A stretch of DNA of 64,000 nucleotides from Kordiimonas lipolytica (GCF_001550065.1 NZ_LRUB01000031.1:20965-84964), one strand, 5' to 3'; numbered from the stretch's first letter, positions 41,550 through 51,235 are shown. Notes: generated by a model from the sequence alone, not told the origin. A program made the numbers and translations.

Positions 41550-42212
41550 ATGTCTGGTAGTTGTGGATGCGGTTCCGATCAAAATTTTGATGGTTCATCA
41601 CCCGCCTACAAGCGGGTGCTGATGGTTATTATTGCCATCAACTTTGGCATGTTCTTCGTGGAGTTCTTTGGTGGTCTTGCTTCTGGGTCCATGGCGCTAC
41701 TTGCTGACTCGCTTGATTTCCTGGGTGACAGCGCGACCTATACAATCTCGTTAATCGTTATTGGGATGCCGCTCGCCGTTCGCGCCAAGGCAGGCTTGTT
41801 TAAAGGCCTGTCCCTATTCGCTATTGCCGCCTGGGTTCTAGGAAGCACATTTTACCGTGTTTTTGTTGAGGGCGTTCCTGAGGCGCTAACCATGGGCGCG
41901 ATTGGTGTCGCAGCTTTCGCAGCCAATGTGATCAGCGCGCTACTACTGCTCAAATACAAGGACGGTGACAGCAATGTGCGCTCGGTTTGGCTCTGTAGCC
42001 GTAACGATGCGATTGGTAATCTGGCTGTTATCGTTGCAGCTTCCGGGATTGCGGCGACTGATGCGGCTTGGCCTGACCTATTGGTGGCAGGTATCATGGG
42101 TAGCCTGTTTATTCATTCGGCCACGAGGATTGTTCAACAGTCATGGGCTGAGCTTTCCGAAGAGAAGCGCCAGAGCGAAACCGGCAGTGACACATGCAGT
42201 GAAAACCTGTAA
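41550..42212 (+). CDS. Cation diffusion facilitator (CDF)-family transporter
   Basis: The 220-residue membrane protein has five to six hydrophobic segments and CDF metal-site motifs ADSLDFLGDSATY (TM2) and CSRNDAIGN (TM5). The short N-terminus (MSGSCGCGSDQNF) holds cysteines that could bind metal, and the usual C-terminal cytoplasmic domain is absent, so it is a short form. It would export Zn(II), Cd(II) or Co(II) from the cytoplasm. Its promoter is a MerR-type site controlled by the neighbouring CadR-like regulator. Confidence 0.88.
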   Translation: MSGSCGCGSDQNFDGSSPAYKRVLMVIIAINFGMFFVEFFGGLASGSMALLADSLDFLGDSATYTISLIVIGMPLAVRAKAGLFKGLSLFAIAAWVLGSTFYRVFVEGVPEALTMGAIGVAAFAANVISALLLLKYKDGDSNVRSVWLCSRNDAIGNLAVIVAASGIAATDAAWPDLLVAGIMGSLFIHSATRIVQQSWAELSEEKRQSETGSDTCSENL

Positions 42213-42255
42213 AAGCCGTATTGTAAAAACTTAGGAATAGGCACTGAAGCTATCG

Positions 42256-42570
42256 ATGGCGAAATATCTAAAAATCTTGCTGCTGATCATTTTTGTAACA
42301 GCACCTGCCTTGGATATCGCTTTCCTTGATCCTCAGGAGTCCGTTGAACATGTCAGCGAAACCTATCACGATGCAGCAGAACAAGACGAAGATGTAACAG
42401 CAGATCTGCATTGCATCTGTCATGTCATTCATCACGGTGTATCCGCAGGCAAGACTGCCGTCCTATCCATCAATTACACACGTTTTAAAACGCGACAGGT
42501 GACGTCTATCACGATTAACGGCCTGAACCCCAAACCAGGCCTGCAACCACCTTCCACGTATCACTCTTGA
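42256..42570 (+). CDS. Small secreted Cys/His protein ahead of czcCBA
   Basis: The 104-residue product has a signal segment (LKILLLIIFVTAPALDIAF) and a ligand-rich stretch (DLHCICHVIHHGVS). The family is not recognised. By position it corresponds to the small protein that precedes cusC (7249-7653). A role in the export operon is inferred only from this position. Confidence 0.55.
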   Translation: MAKYLKILLLIIFVTAPALDIAFLDPQESVEHVSETYHDAAEQDEDVTADLHCICHVIHHGVSAGKTAVLSINYTRFKTRQVTSITINGLNPKPGLQPPSTYHS

Positions 42571-42658
42571 TATTTCTCGGCGTCGGGCATGCCATGGCTT
42601 TCTGCAAAGAAGGATAGGCTTCCCACGCACATATCAATCTATTTGAGAGTGAATAAGC

Positions 42659-43900
42659 ATGACATATATGCGACATGCCCTTATGGGCGTGGCAGTGATC
42701 AGCCTTTGTACCGGTATGGTGCAAAGCGGTCCTGCGGTGTGGGCGGACAGCCAGAAGCGTCCCGTCCTCCATGAATTTATTGAACAGGTCTCTGCCGACC
42801 ATCCAGCCTTGAAGGCGGCGGAAGCGGCCTTGGCTTCAGCCAGGGCGCGGGCCAAAGGGCAATCACGTCCTATCTATAACCCTGAAATCGAAGTGGGGTA
42901 TGAGAACGCCTCTGAAGTCACCAGGGAAGTTGGCCTGACACAGACATTCGATTGGTCGGGTAAGCGCAAAGCACGCTCAGGTGTTGGTCGCGCCGAGGTT
43001 GACGCAGCCGAGGCCAGCTACGCGATCGCGAAGAAGTCCTTGTTAAGCAATATCCTGCAGTCACTTGCTGAATATCAAACAGCGTCGAGGCTATTGAATG
43101 TTGCGGAGCAGCGCGAAAACCTGAGCAAGCAATTTCTTGAGCTGGCAACACGCCGCCATCAGGCCGGCGAAATGCCGCAAGCTGAACTGCTGACCGCGCG
43201 CCTTGCATTGGCCGAAGCGCGTGCTGCGAAGAATGACGCGCTGCTCGCCCTATCTTCAGCGGAAGAAAAGCTGGTGGCGATCAGTGGCAAGGACCGGGAG
43301 ATGTGGCCACGCCTAATCGGTACGCCGCTTCATACAGTTGTAGAACCGGAACAAACGGCCTACGAGCGACTTCCAGAGCTGCGCCTCGCTCAGGCGCAAT
43401 CGGAGATCGCCCGCGCCCGCATCCGGGTCGCCAAATCGGAGCGCATGCCTGATCCTACGGTTGGCGTCAGGGTTGGCGAGGAAGGCAATAGTAGCCTTGT
43501 CGGGCTTTCCGCCTCCATTCCTATCCCAATCCGCAACAGCTACCGGGATCAGGTGGATGCGGCCGGGTCAGATTTTCTGGAAGCCCAGCAAAACTATTAT
43601 GCTGAAAACAGGCGTGTTCGGGCACGTTATGATGCCAGTCTGAAACGCTATCTTGCGGCCTCCCAGGCCTGGAGCCTTTGGCAGGACCAGGGGGCTGAGC
43701 CGCTTCAAGAGCAACGCTTGCTTCTAAGTAAGCTACTGGATGCACGCCAGATCGGCGCCATCGATTATCTGATTCAACTCAATCAAACATTCGCAACTGA
43801 AGAGGCCTCTGTCGAGCTGAATGGTCGGCTCTGGAACGCCTGGTTCGACTGGCAAGACGCTGGTGCAACGGTTGAAGAATGGCTGGAGACAATTCAATGA
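42659..43900 (+). CDS. czcC: CzcC-like outer membrane efflux protein
   Basis: The 413-residue TolC-family protein has a signal peptide (MRHALMGVAVISLCTGMVQ) and the paired helical repeats of OEP proteins, such as EVTREVGLTQTFDWSGKRKARSG and LPELRLAQAQSEIARARIRVA. It would form the outer channel of a divalent-cation RND pump. The stop overlaps the adaptor's ATG by four bases. It is preceded by a small secreted protein gene 88 bases upstream. Specificity (Co/Zn/Cd) is taken from the pump. Confidence 0.88.
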   Translation: MTYMRHALMGVAVISLCTGMVQSGPAVWADSQKRPVLHEFIEQVSADHPALKAAEAALASARARAKGQSRPIYNPEIEVGYENASEVTREVGLTQTFDWSGKRKARSGVGRAEVDAAEASYAIAKKSLLSNILQSLAEYQTASRLLNVAEQRENLSKQFLELATRRHQAGEMPQAELLTARLALAEARAAKNDALLALSSAEEKLVAISGKDREMWPRLIGTPLHTVVEPEQTAYERLPELRLAQAQSEIARARIRVAKSERMPDPTVGVRVGEEGNSSLVGLSASIPIPIRNSYRDQVDAAGSDFLEAQQNYYAENRRVRARYDASLKRYLAASQAWSLWQDQGAEPLQEQRLLLSKLLDARQIGAIDYLIQLNQTFATEEASVELNGRLWNAWFDWQDAGATVEEWLETIQ

Positions 43901-45072
43901 AATACTCAATAAAATTTGCGCTGCTGGCCTTGGTTTCGCCACTGGTAATCGACACCGCCGTTGTTGGGATGCTGCCACAGCAGTTTGCTGCGTTTGCTTA
44001 CGGCCAGGACGAACGTGGCGACGGGCATTCTGAAGAAGAAGGCGAAGAGCACGGCGAAGAAGAAATCATCAAAATGTCTGATCAGGAATTACGTGATTCA
44101 GGGGTTGTAACCGCGCGTGTCGCACCGCGGACATTGGCAGAGACGGTCTCGGCTCCTGGGGAAGTTACCGTCAATCAATATGCAACCATTCAGGTGACGC
44201 CCCGTATCGAGGCCCAAGTGATCGCACGCCATGCCCGTATGGGGGACGTCGTTAAAAAGGGCCAGCCTCTCGTAACCATGTCCAGTGTAGAGATGGCTCG
44301 TGCGCAGGCGGATCTGATCCTGACAGAACAGGAATGGCAGCGGGTCCAGAAGCTCGGGCGGGACGTTGTCTCCGAACAGCGTTTTCTTGAAGCGAAGGTG
44401 GCGGCACAACAAGCAAAAGCCAAAGTGCTCGCCTACGGCATGTCAGAGGCTCAGGTTAAAACTCTGCTAGCCAATGAAGTCTCTGCCGCCACGGGTGAGT
44501 TTGATCTGTTGGCCAATCAAGGCGGCACCATCATTCATGACACGTTCGTGGTGGGGCAGATTATAGCGCCTGGAAATCTTCTGTTTGAAGTAAGCGATGA
44601 AAGCCGGATATGGGTAGAAGCCCAGCTGTCACCGGAAAAAGCTGCCTTGGTCGAACAGGGTTCTCAAGCCTGGGTCACAAAGAATGGTATATCCATGACG
44701 GGGACCGTCGTGCAAGTCCACCACCGTGTCGATGAAGCGACACGAACTCTGTCTGTTCGGATTGAGGTGAATAATCAGGAAGACAATCTCCATCCGGGCC
44801 AGTTCACTGATGTGGCAATCCAGACTGGCGAAACCGAACGGGTTGTTGCGGTTCCAAATAATGCGATCGTTCTTCTTGAAGGCCAGCAGGTGGTGTTTAA
44901 GCGCGAGGGCGACGAGTTGCATCCCATGCCGTTGGATCTTGGCATCTCTAAAGGCGGCTGGACCGAAGTGAAAGCGGGCCTGTTTGGCGGCGATGTGATC
45001 GTTGTTGAGAACGCCTTCCTCATCAAATCCCTCATCTTGAAGTCCAAGATGGGTGAAGGCCATGGGCATTAG
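43897..45072 (+). CDS. czcB: CzcB-like RND periplasmic adaptor
   Basis: The 391-residue protein has an N-terminal membrane/signal segment (FALLALVSPLVIDTAVVG), an acidic/His stretch (DERGDGHSEEEGEEHGEEE), the biotinyl/lipoyl-like arm and the beta-barrel region, and ends GEGHGH. The ATG at 43897 overlaps the czcC stop as ATGA, with GGAG upstream; an earlier ATG at 43879 lies within czcC. It delivers divalent cations to the CzcA pump. Unlike the CusB of this window it has no CusF or HMBD module. Confidence 0.88.
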   Translation: MKYSIKFALLALVSPLVIDTAVVGMLPQQFAAFAYGQDERGDGHSEEEGEEHGEEEIIKMSDQELRDSGVVTARVAPRTLAETVSAPGEVTVNQYATIQVTPRIEAQVIARHARMGDVVKKGQPLVTMSSVEMARAQADLILTEQEWQRVQKLGRDVVSEQRFLEAKVAAQQAKAKVLAYGMSEAQVKTLLANEVSAATGEFDLLANQGGTIIHDTFVVGQIIAPGNLLFEVSDESRIWVEAQLSPEKAALVEQGSQAWVTKNGISMTGTVVQVHHRVDEATRTLSVRIEVNNQEDNLHPGQFTDVAIQTGETERVVAVPNNAIVLLEGQQVVFKREGDELHPMPLDLGISKGGWTEVKAGLFGGDVIVVENAFLIKSLILKSKMGEGHGH

Positions 45073-45081
45073 GAGGCGCAA

Positions 45082-48000
45082 ATGTTGAACAAACTCGTAG
45101 AAAGCGCGCTCCAGTATAAATTTCTGGTGATCATCGCGTTTCTGGTCGTCGGCTTTATGGGCTGGCGCGCCGTCAACACCGTACCAATCGACGCATTTCC
45201 TGATGTGACGCCGGTACAGGTGAATATCTATACAGAATCCCCCGGCCTTGCAGCAGAAGACGTGGAGCAACTGCTGACCTTCCCGGTGGAATCCGGGATG
45301 GCAGGCCTGCCTGGTGTGCAGGAAATACGCTCCGTTAGCCTTTTTGGTCTTTCGTATGTGGCGGTTTATTTCGAGGACGACATGGACATCTATTTTGTCC
45401 GCCGCCTCGTTATGGAGCGCCTGGCGGAGGTCGGGGACCGTATTCCTGAAGGATACGGGACGCCAGAGATGGGGCCCAACACATCAGGGCTGGGTCAGGT
45501 GTTTTGGTACACAGTTGAGCAAGCAGACGAGAAGCTGGCTGGCGCCGATAGTGAGATGGACCTGCGTACTTTGCAGGACTGGACCATCCGGTTGATCCTG
45601 AGAACCGCACCCGGTGTGGATGACGTTATGTCTTGGGGTGGTCAGGAGCGCCAGTATCAGGTTCAGATCGATCCGCTCAAGCTGATTAAATATGGCCTTG
45701 GCTACCGCGATGTGATGGAAGTGATTGAGGCCAACAACCGGCAGGTGGGCGGCCAGTATATCGATCAAGGGCCGGAACAGTATCTGGTGCGCGGCCTGGG
45801 GCTGGTTCGGAATGAAGAGGATCTCGGCAACATCGTCGTCAAGGAAGCTGACGGCACGCCTGTGTACCTGAAGGACATTGCAACAATTTCACAGGCAGGC
45901 GCCCTCAGGTTCGGTGCTGTCACGCGTGACGGCAAGGAAGTTGTGCTTGGCATGGCTTTGTCCCGTATCGGTGAGAACGCCAAGAATGTGGTAGATGCGG
46001 TCAAGGACAAGGTCGGTATCGCCGAACAGGCATTGCCGGACGGTGTGGTGATCAAACCGATCTATGACCGGACCGAACTCGTGGAAAAAGCAGTTTCGAC
46101 GGCAGAGAACGCGCTCATTGAGGGCTCCATTCTCGTGGCGATCGTGCTGTTTCTGTTCCTTGGGGAGTTACGGTCGGCCTTTGTGGTGATCGCGGCTTTG
46201 CCGCTCGCCATGCTGATCGCTTTCATCTTCATGGAAAATGCCGGGCTATCCGCCAATCTGATGTCGCTTGCAGGTCTCGCGATCGGCATTGGTATGATGG
46301 TGGATGGGGCCGTCGTGATGGTGGAAAACTCGTTCCGGGTTATGTCGGAGCGACGGGAAGCTGGTGAGACTGTTAACAGAACCGCAGCAGTACTTGAAGC
46401 TGCACGCGAGGTGGCCAACCCGATTTCGTTTGCGATTCTGATCATCATCGTGGTGTTCCTGCCGCTCTTCAGCCTCGAAGGGCTGGAAGGCAAGCTCTTC
46501 AAACCGATGGCTTTCAACATCAGCTTCGCCATGGCGGGTTCCCTCCTGCTGACGCTGACAATCATCCCGGTTTTGGCCGCGTTGATCCTCAAGCCAAAGG
46601 AAGAAAAAGACACCTTCCTCGTCGCCTGGATCAAGAAGCGTTATCTGCCGCTCCTTGAGTGGGCGCTTGGGCACAAGAAAACCGTTGTCAGTGGGGCTGT
46701 CGCCCTTCTTTTGGGTAGCTTGGCGCTCTTTCCGTTCCTCGGCAAAGAGTTCATGCCGCAGTTGCAGGAAGGCTCGATCATGTGGCGGGTCACCTCGATC
46801 CCGTCCACGTCGCTCGATCAGTCGATCAAGATATCGAAGGACATTGAGTTGGCGCTAGGCGAGTTCCCCGAGGTGGAAACGACCATCGCCATGATCGGCC
46901 GCGCCGAGAAAGGTGAAACCGCCGATGTGAACTATATGGAGATCTATACCGCACTCAAACCCCATGATGAATGGAGCAATGATCGGTCCATTGAGGAACT
47001 GGCCGATGACATGCGAGAGAAGCTTGAAAAGGTTGTTCCTACGTCTGTCATTGCTTTCACCCAGCCTATTCAGATGCGGGTGGAGGAATTGATCTCCGGC
47101 GTACGGGCCACGCTCGCCGTCAAACTCTATGGGGAAGATCTGGGCGAACTGGACCGGCTTAGCGCCCGGATCAAAGAGGCTGTGTCCGCCGTGCCCGGTG
47201 TGGCTGACCTGTCACTTGAGGCCAACATCGGCAAACCGCAGGTGCGCATCCAGGTGAACAGGGCCGCACTCGCGCGGTACGGCATGAACGCAGATGACAT
47301 CCTCGATATTGTCCGTACCGGAATCGGCAATGAGCCTGTCAGCACCCTGATCGACGGCGTCAAGCGGTTCGATATCACTGCACGCCTGCAGGATGCTTCC
47401 AAAGCATCCGTTGAAGCGATCAAGGCCATACCTGTCAGGACATCGTCAGGTGCCATCATCTCGCTTTCTGATGTAGCAGACGTCAGTGTCGCCGAGGGCT
47501 ACAGCTTCGTTAGGCGGGAACAGTTGCAGCGCTATGCTGTCATCCAAATGGATGTTCGCGGGCGTGATGTAGACGGTTTCGTGCAGGAAGCCAATCGAGT
47601 GATCGGCGAGCAGGTTGAGATGCCTCCTGGCTACTGGATTGAATGGGGCGGTGCCTTTGAAAACCAGCAGCGGGCACTTGCCCGTTTGTCGGTGATTGTG
47701 CCGCTGACGATCTTCTTCATTTTCGTGCTTCTCTATACAGCCTTCAATTCCGTGCGCTTTGCCACGCTGATCATCGCCAACGTACCATTCGCGACGGCGG
47801 GCGGTCTGATCGGGCTCTTTATCACAGGCCAATATGTGTCCGTGCCATCCGCGATTGGTTTTATCGCTGTGTTCGGTGTGGCCATGCTCAACGGTATTGT
47901 GCTCGTTAGCTTCATCAATGAACTGCGGGCCAAAGGCATGAGTGTGCGTGACGCGGTCCAGAGAGGTACCGAACTCCGGCTTAGACCAGTGTTGATGACT

Positions 48001-48210
48001 GCCAGTGTCGCCATCCTGGGCCTTGTTCCCATGCTGCTGTCCAGTGGCGTCGGTGCAGAGACACAGCGGCCTCTCGCGACCGTTGTCGTCGGCGGGCTGG
48101 TTACATCGACGCTGCTCACATTGGTGCTCTTGCCAGTCATTTATGACTGGATGGAAAGCCGGGGCGGCAAGGCAAAAACACTTCCTTCAATCGATGAGGT
48201 GCAATCATGA
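45082..48210 (+). CDS. czcA: CzcA-like heavy-metal RND efflux pump
   Basis: The 1042-residue protein has the full RND topology and, in TM4, GIGMMVDGAVVMVENSF, the aspartate pattern of the divalent-cation subfamily (HME1-type) as opposed to the CusA type at 10568-13744. TM starts near residue 12. It is preceded by czcB (10-base gap) and overlaps the PII-like gene by four bases. With the CadR-like MerR gene and the CDF transporter upstream, Zn/Cd/Co export is likely; the exact metal is inference. Confidence 0.92.
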   Translation: MLNKLVESALQYKFLVIIAFLVVGFMGWRAVNTVPIDAFPDVTPVQVNIYTESPGLAAEDVEQLLTFPVESGMAGLPGVQEIRSVSLFGLSYVAVYFEDDMDIYFVRRLVMERLAEVGDRIPEGYGTPEMGPNTSGLGQVFWYTVEQADEKLAGADSEMDLRTLQDWTIRLILRTAPGVDDVMSWGGQERQYQVQIDPLKLIKYGLGYRDVMEVIEANNRQVGGQYIDQGPEQYLVRGLGLVRNEEDLGNIVVKEADGTPVYLKDIATISQAGALRFGAVTRDGKEVVLGMALSRIGENAKNVVDAVKDKVGIAEQALPDGVVIKPIYDRTELVEKAVSTAENALIEGSILVAIVLFLFLGELRSAFVVIAALPLAMLIAFIFMENAGLSANLMSLAGLAIGIGMMVDGAVVMVENSFRVMSERREAGETVNRTAAVLEAAREVANPISFAILIIIVVFLPLFSLEGLEGKLFKPMAFNISFAMAGSLLLTLTIIPVLAALILKPKEEKDTFLVAWIKKRYLPLLEWALGHKKTVVSGAVALLLGSLALFPFLGKEFMPQLQEGSIMWRVTSIPSTSLDQSIKISKDIELALGEFPEVETTIAMIGRAEKGETADVNYMEIYTALKPHDEWSNDRSIEELADDMREKLEKVVPTSVIAFTQPIQMRVEELISGVRATLAVKLYGEDLGELDRLSARIKEAVSAVPGVADLSLEANIGKPQVRIQVNRAALARYGMNADDILDIVRTGIGNEPVSTLIDGVKRFDITARLQDASKASVEAIKAIPVRTSSGAIISLSDVADVSVAEGYSFVRREQLQRYAVIQMDVRGRDVDGFVQEANRVIGEQVEMPPGYWIEWGGAFENQQRALARLSVIVPLTIFFIFVLLYTAFNSVRFATLIIANVPFATAGGLIGLFITGQYVSVPSAIGFIAVFGVAMLNGIVLVSFINELRAKGMSVRDAVQRGTELRLRPVLMTASVAILGLVPMLLSSGVGAETQRPLATVVVGGLVTSTLLTLVLLPVIYDWMESRGGKAKTLPSIDEVQS

Positions 48211-48524
48211 AAGAGATCAAAGCTTTCATTCACCGGAACAGGATTTCAGATGTGGTCCATGAACTGAAACAGTCGGGATATAAATATATCTCGGTGGTCG
48301 ATGTTCTTGGTCTCCTCAAGGCGCTCAGCTCCCAGGAACAGCACTATTCTGTCGAAATCGGCGACAAGGTGCTGTCTGAGATCAAGCTGGAACTGGTGTG
48401 TGATGATCACCAATTGGATAGTGCGATAGATATCATCTGCCGTCAGGGTCGAACCGGCCAGAAAACGGCGGGCTGGATTTATGTGACCGATGTGGAACAG
48501 GCCATCAAAATTGATGACATCTAA
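48207..48524 (+). CDS. PII-family protein coupled to CzcA (PII-NG-like)
   Basis: The 105-residue product shares the PII fold pattern (EIKAFIHRNRISDVVHELKQSG, then the T-loop region LSSQEQHYSVEIGDKV, then a B-loop GRTGQKTAGWIYVTDV). It lacks the canonical GlnB T-loop tyrosine and TGxxGDGK. The ATG overlaps the czcA stop by four bases, so translation is coupled. From memory, published surveys define a PII 'new group' encoded next to heavy-metal RND pumps; this gene fits that. It may sense metal or nucleotide state and regulate the pump. Confidence 0.8.
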   Translation: MKEIKAFIHRNRISDVVHELKQSGYKYISVVDVLGLLKALSSQEQHYSVEIGDKVLSEIKLELVCDDHQLDSAIDIICRQGRTGQKTAGWIYVTDVEQAIKIDDI

Positions 48525-48675
48525 GGCTCTGCCCATGCCTGCTGATGCACTGCGTTAATTGTGCTCGGCGGGCAGCTCGGCGGCTGGATGACCTCGCGGT
48601 CTTGCTGCCGGGCACATGGGGTATCACGGATCGTCGATGACGAGGTTGTATCACGACCATCCGCTGGTGCTCCAC

Positions 48676-48726
48676 GGCCTGGCAACATGTGACCCCCATC
48701 AACGCGTTGCCAGGCCACCTTTTTGA
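48676..48726 (+). terminator. Terminator after the PII-like gene of the czc operon
   Basis: Perfect 11-bp stem GGCCTGGCAAC (48676-48686) / GTTGCCAGGCC (48706-48716) with a 19-base loop, followed by ACCTTTTTG. The 150 bases between the PII stop and this hairpin hold no gene that I can support. Confidence 0.75.
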
Positions 48727-48769
48727 GATTTATCCGCTATGGCAAGCTAAGCACAGGAAACCCTATGAG

Positions 48770-49252
48770 ATGAAAACCCGAAAGAACGGTAAATCGCTCC
48801 TGAAGGTGATGGTGGTTCTCAGCGTGTTAACTGCGTCGCTTTTGCTGCTGTCCTATTATGAAGCGCGGACCCTTCCGGATATGACACTTAATCCGGATAA
48901 TGCAGACATTGTGCAGCGAGGTAATGCCTTATACGGCCAGTATTGCGTGAGCTGTCATGGTGAAAACCTCGAGGGACAGAAGAACTGGCAGGATAAGAAA
49001 CCTTTCGAGAGATGGCGGGCGCCGCCGCTCGACGCATCGGGGAGAGCTTGGCAACACGGAGATAAAACCCTGTTTATGATGACCAAGTTTGGTGTTCACG
49101 CACTCGAAGGTAAAGGCACATTGAACAGCGACATGCCCGCCTTTGAGGGCACCCTTGAGGACGAGGAAATTGCGGCGGTCCTTTCTTATATCAAGAGCAC
49201 CTGGCCTCAAAGCAACGCAGAGAAAGCCGAAGCTTCCTCGGAACCAGATTGA
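48770..49252 (+). CDS. Membrane-anchored monoheme cytochrome c
   Basis: The 160-residue protein, from ATG 48770, has an N-terminal membrane segment (VMVVLSVLTASLLLLSYY), the heme motif CVSCH with GENLEGQKNWQDKKPFERWRAPP, and a distal methionine candidate in SDMPAFEGTL. It is a clear paralogue of 24348-24845, which lies near a PII gene too. It precedes the cytochrome c-FTR1 fusion by 75 bases. Periplasmic electron transfer linked to metal handling is inferred. Confidence 0.87.
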   Translation: MKTRKNGKSLLKVMVVLSVLTASLLLLSYYEARTLPDMTLNPDNADIVQRGNALYGQYCVSCHGENLEGQKNWQDKKPFERWRAPPLDASGRAWQHGDKTLFMMTKFGVHALEGKGTLNSDMPAFEGTLEDEEIAAVLSYIKSTWPQSNAEKAEASSEPD

Positions 49253-49327
49253 TGTTGTACGCTGCTGGATAATATTTAATATTAACTCTTAGTAGCATTA
49301 TAGATTGTAACGAACGGTACCCCGATT

Positions 49328-51235
49328 ATGACGAGATTAATGACCATACTTCTCATCCTGGTCCTCCAACTCGGTTTTCTGGCCGGTGCGCAGGCGAATG
49401 ACAGCGATCGGCTTGTCCAACTTATCGATTATATCGGTGTGGACTATAGCGCCGCCGTGTCTGAAGGCGTCATTGTCAACCAGCTTGAATATGATGAGAT
49501 GATGGAGTTTGCTGGCATCATTGAAACCGAGGTGCAAAAGATGGTGGTCCCTTCAGATGTGCAGAGTCTTCGCCAACAAGCTACAGCCCTGAAGGACCTC
49601 ATACTTTCACGGGCGTCCCCCCTCGACGTCAAGGCACTCACACAGTCGATGCGGGCGACCGTTGTTCAGGTTACGGGCCTGAAGGTAACGCCGGACCGTA
49701 TTCCGGATATTAGCCGTGGCAAGCTACTCTATCAAAGTGAGTGCGCCGCGTGCCACGGCCCGAGTGGTAGTGGGAAAGGCAACCTCGCCGAAGGACTCGA
49801 TCCCCAGCCAACCGATTTCACGGATCAGGTGCGCTACAGCCAACGGTCGCTCTATGCCCTTTTTAACACCATAACTAACGGTGTCGATGGGACCGGTATG
49901 GCTGCCTATCCTCATCTTTCCGCAGATGATCGATGGAGCCTTGCGGCCTACGTGGGTAGCCTGGGTGCCAAGCCAAATGCGGCAAGCAACGGTCAACGGT
50001 TATGGCAACAAGCTGACAGCGCCGTACCGATTGACATCCAAGGCTATGCAAGCCTTTCACCGGAGGAAGCGGCGGAAAAATTGTCTGGCGGTGCAGATGT
50101 GATGGCATTTCTACGGACCGACCCTATAGCCCTGTTTGACCGCAAGGACGCTCCGCTTGATGTGGCGATGAGCCTGCTTCAGTCCGGTTTGGAAAGTTAC
50201 CAGCAAGGCGAGACTGAAAAGGCCTATACACTAACCCTTACTGCTTACCTTGAAGGCTTCGAGCTGGCCGAATCTACCCTGTCTGCTGTAGATGGCGACC
50301 TGATGCGAAAAATTGAAGCGGAGATGATGCAGCTCCGCAGCGCGATCCGCGCCGAAGAACCGGTTGATGACATTACTGCCCGTGTACAGGCAATACTTTC
50401 CCTTTTACAGCAGGCCAAAACTGCCTTAAGCGATAGCGAAGGATTGTCCACATCGGCCGCATTTATCACCAGCTTGGTTATCTTGTTGCGAGAGGGTCTG
50501 GAGGCCTTACTGGTGGTTGTGGCCATCTCAGCGTTCCTGATCAAGACCGGACGACGGGAAGCGATGCCTTATCTTCACTCAGGCTGGATCGCCGCGCTGT
50601 TGCTGGGTGGTCTCACATGGGTAGTATCCGAGCACTTCATCCAGATCAGCGGTGCAACGCGCGAAGTTACAGAGGGCGTCGCAGCACTTCTGGCATCGGG
50701 CATGCTGTTGTTCGTCGGTTATTGGCTTCACAGCAAGACAAGCGCGGCAGGTTGGCACGCCTTTATCCAAAAAAGCCTTCAAACCGTTCTGGCTAGGAGG
50801 ACTCTATGGGGTTTGACAGGACTGACTTTCATTTCCGTTTATCGCGAGGTCTTTGAAACCATCCTTTTCTATCAGGCGCTGTGGACCCAGGCCACCGGCG
50901 ATAGCGCCAATTGGATCATGGCGGGATTTGGTGCCGGTACGTTGATTTTAGCTGTCGTGGCCTGGCTGGTTATTCGTTTCAGCGTGAAATTGCCGCTGAG
51001 ACAATTCTTTGCAACCACAGGCATTCTATTGCTGGCCCTGTCGTTCATCTTTGCCGGCAAGGGTATCGCCGCGCTACAAGAAGCGGGCACGATGCCACAG
51101 ACCTTGTTGCAGTTTACCCCTATTGAATGGTTGGGAATCTATCCTAGCAGGGAGGGGCTGCTTCTTCAGACAGCGATCCTGATCTCTTCTCTTGTTTTCC
51201 TGTCCAAAAGTTTTTCCCGCAAGACGGGACAATGA
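49328..51235 (+). CDS. Cytochrome c - FTR1 iron permease fusion
   Basis: The 635-residue protein combines a secreted N-terminal part with one heme-binding CAACHG (C139, C142, H143; residues about 130-210), a helical linker and an FTR1-type permease domain (residues about 378-630) with two RExxE motifs: R388-E392 (REGLEALL) and R506-E510 (REVFET), in separate membrane segments. FTR1 transports Fe(III) coupled to ferrous oxidation; here the fused heme could be the electron acceptor. The promoter-like region upstream is AT-rich. It follows the anchored cytochrome c gene and closes this block. Confidence 0.9.
   Translation: MTRLMTILLILVLQLGFLAGAQANDSDRLVQLIDYIGVDYSAAVSEGVIVNQLEYDEMMEFAGIIETEVQKMVVPSDVQSLRQQATALKDLILSRASPLDVKALTQSMRATVVQVTGLKVTPDRIPDISRGKLLYQSECAACHGPSGSGKGNLAEGLDPQPTDFTDQVRYSQRSLYALFNTITNGVDGTGMAAYPHLSADDRWSLAAYVGSLGAKPNAASNGQRLWQQADSAVPIDIQGYASLSPEEAAEKLSGGADVMAFLRTDPIALFDRKDAPLDVAMSLLQSGLESYQQGETEKAYTLTLTAYLEGFELAESTLSAVDGDLMRKIEAEMMQLRSAIRAEEPVDDITARVQAILSLLQQAKTALSDSEGLSTSAAFITSLVILLREGLEALLVVVAISAFLIKTGRREAMPYLHSGWIAALLLGGLTWVVSEHFIQISGATREVTEGVAALLASGMLLFVGYWLHSKTSAAGWHAFIQKSLQTVLARRTLWGLTGLTFISVYREVFETILFYQALWTQATGDSANWIMAGFGAGTLILAVVAWLVIRFSVKLPLRQFFATTGILLLALSFIFAGKGIAALQEAGTMPQTLLQFTPIEWLGIYPSREGLLLQTAILISSLVFLSKSFSRKTGQ

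Noticed and set aside
48525..48675. Possible small gene between the PII-like gene and its terminator
   Set aside because: Short frames there have no start signals or recognisable sequence.
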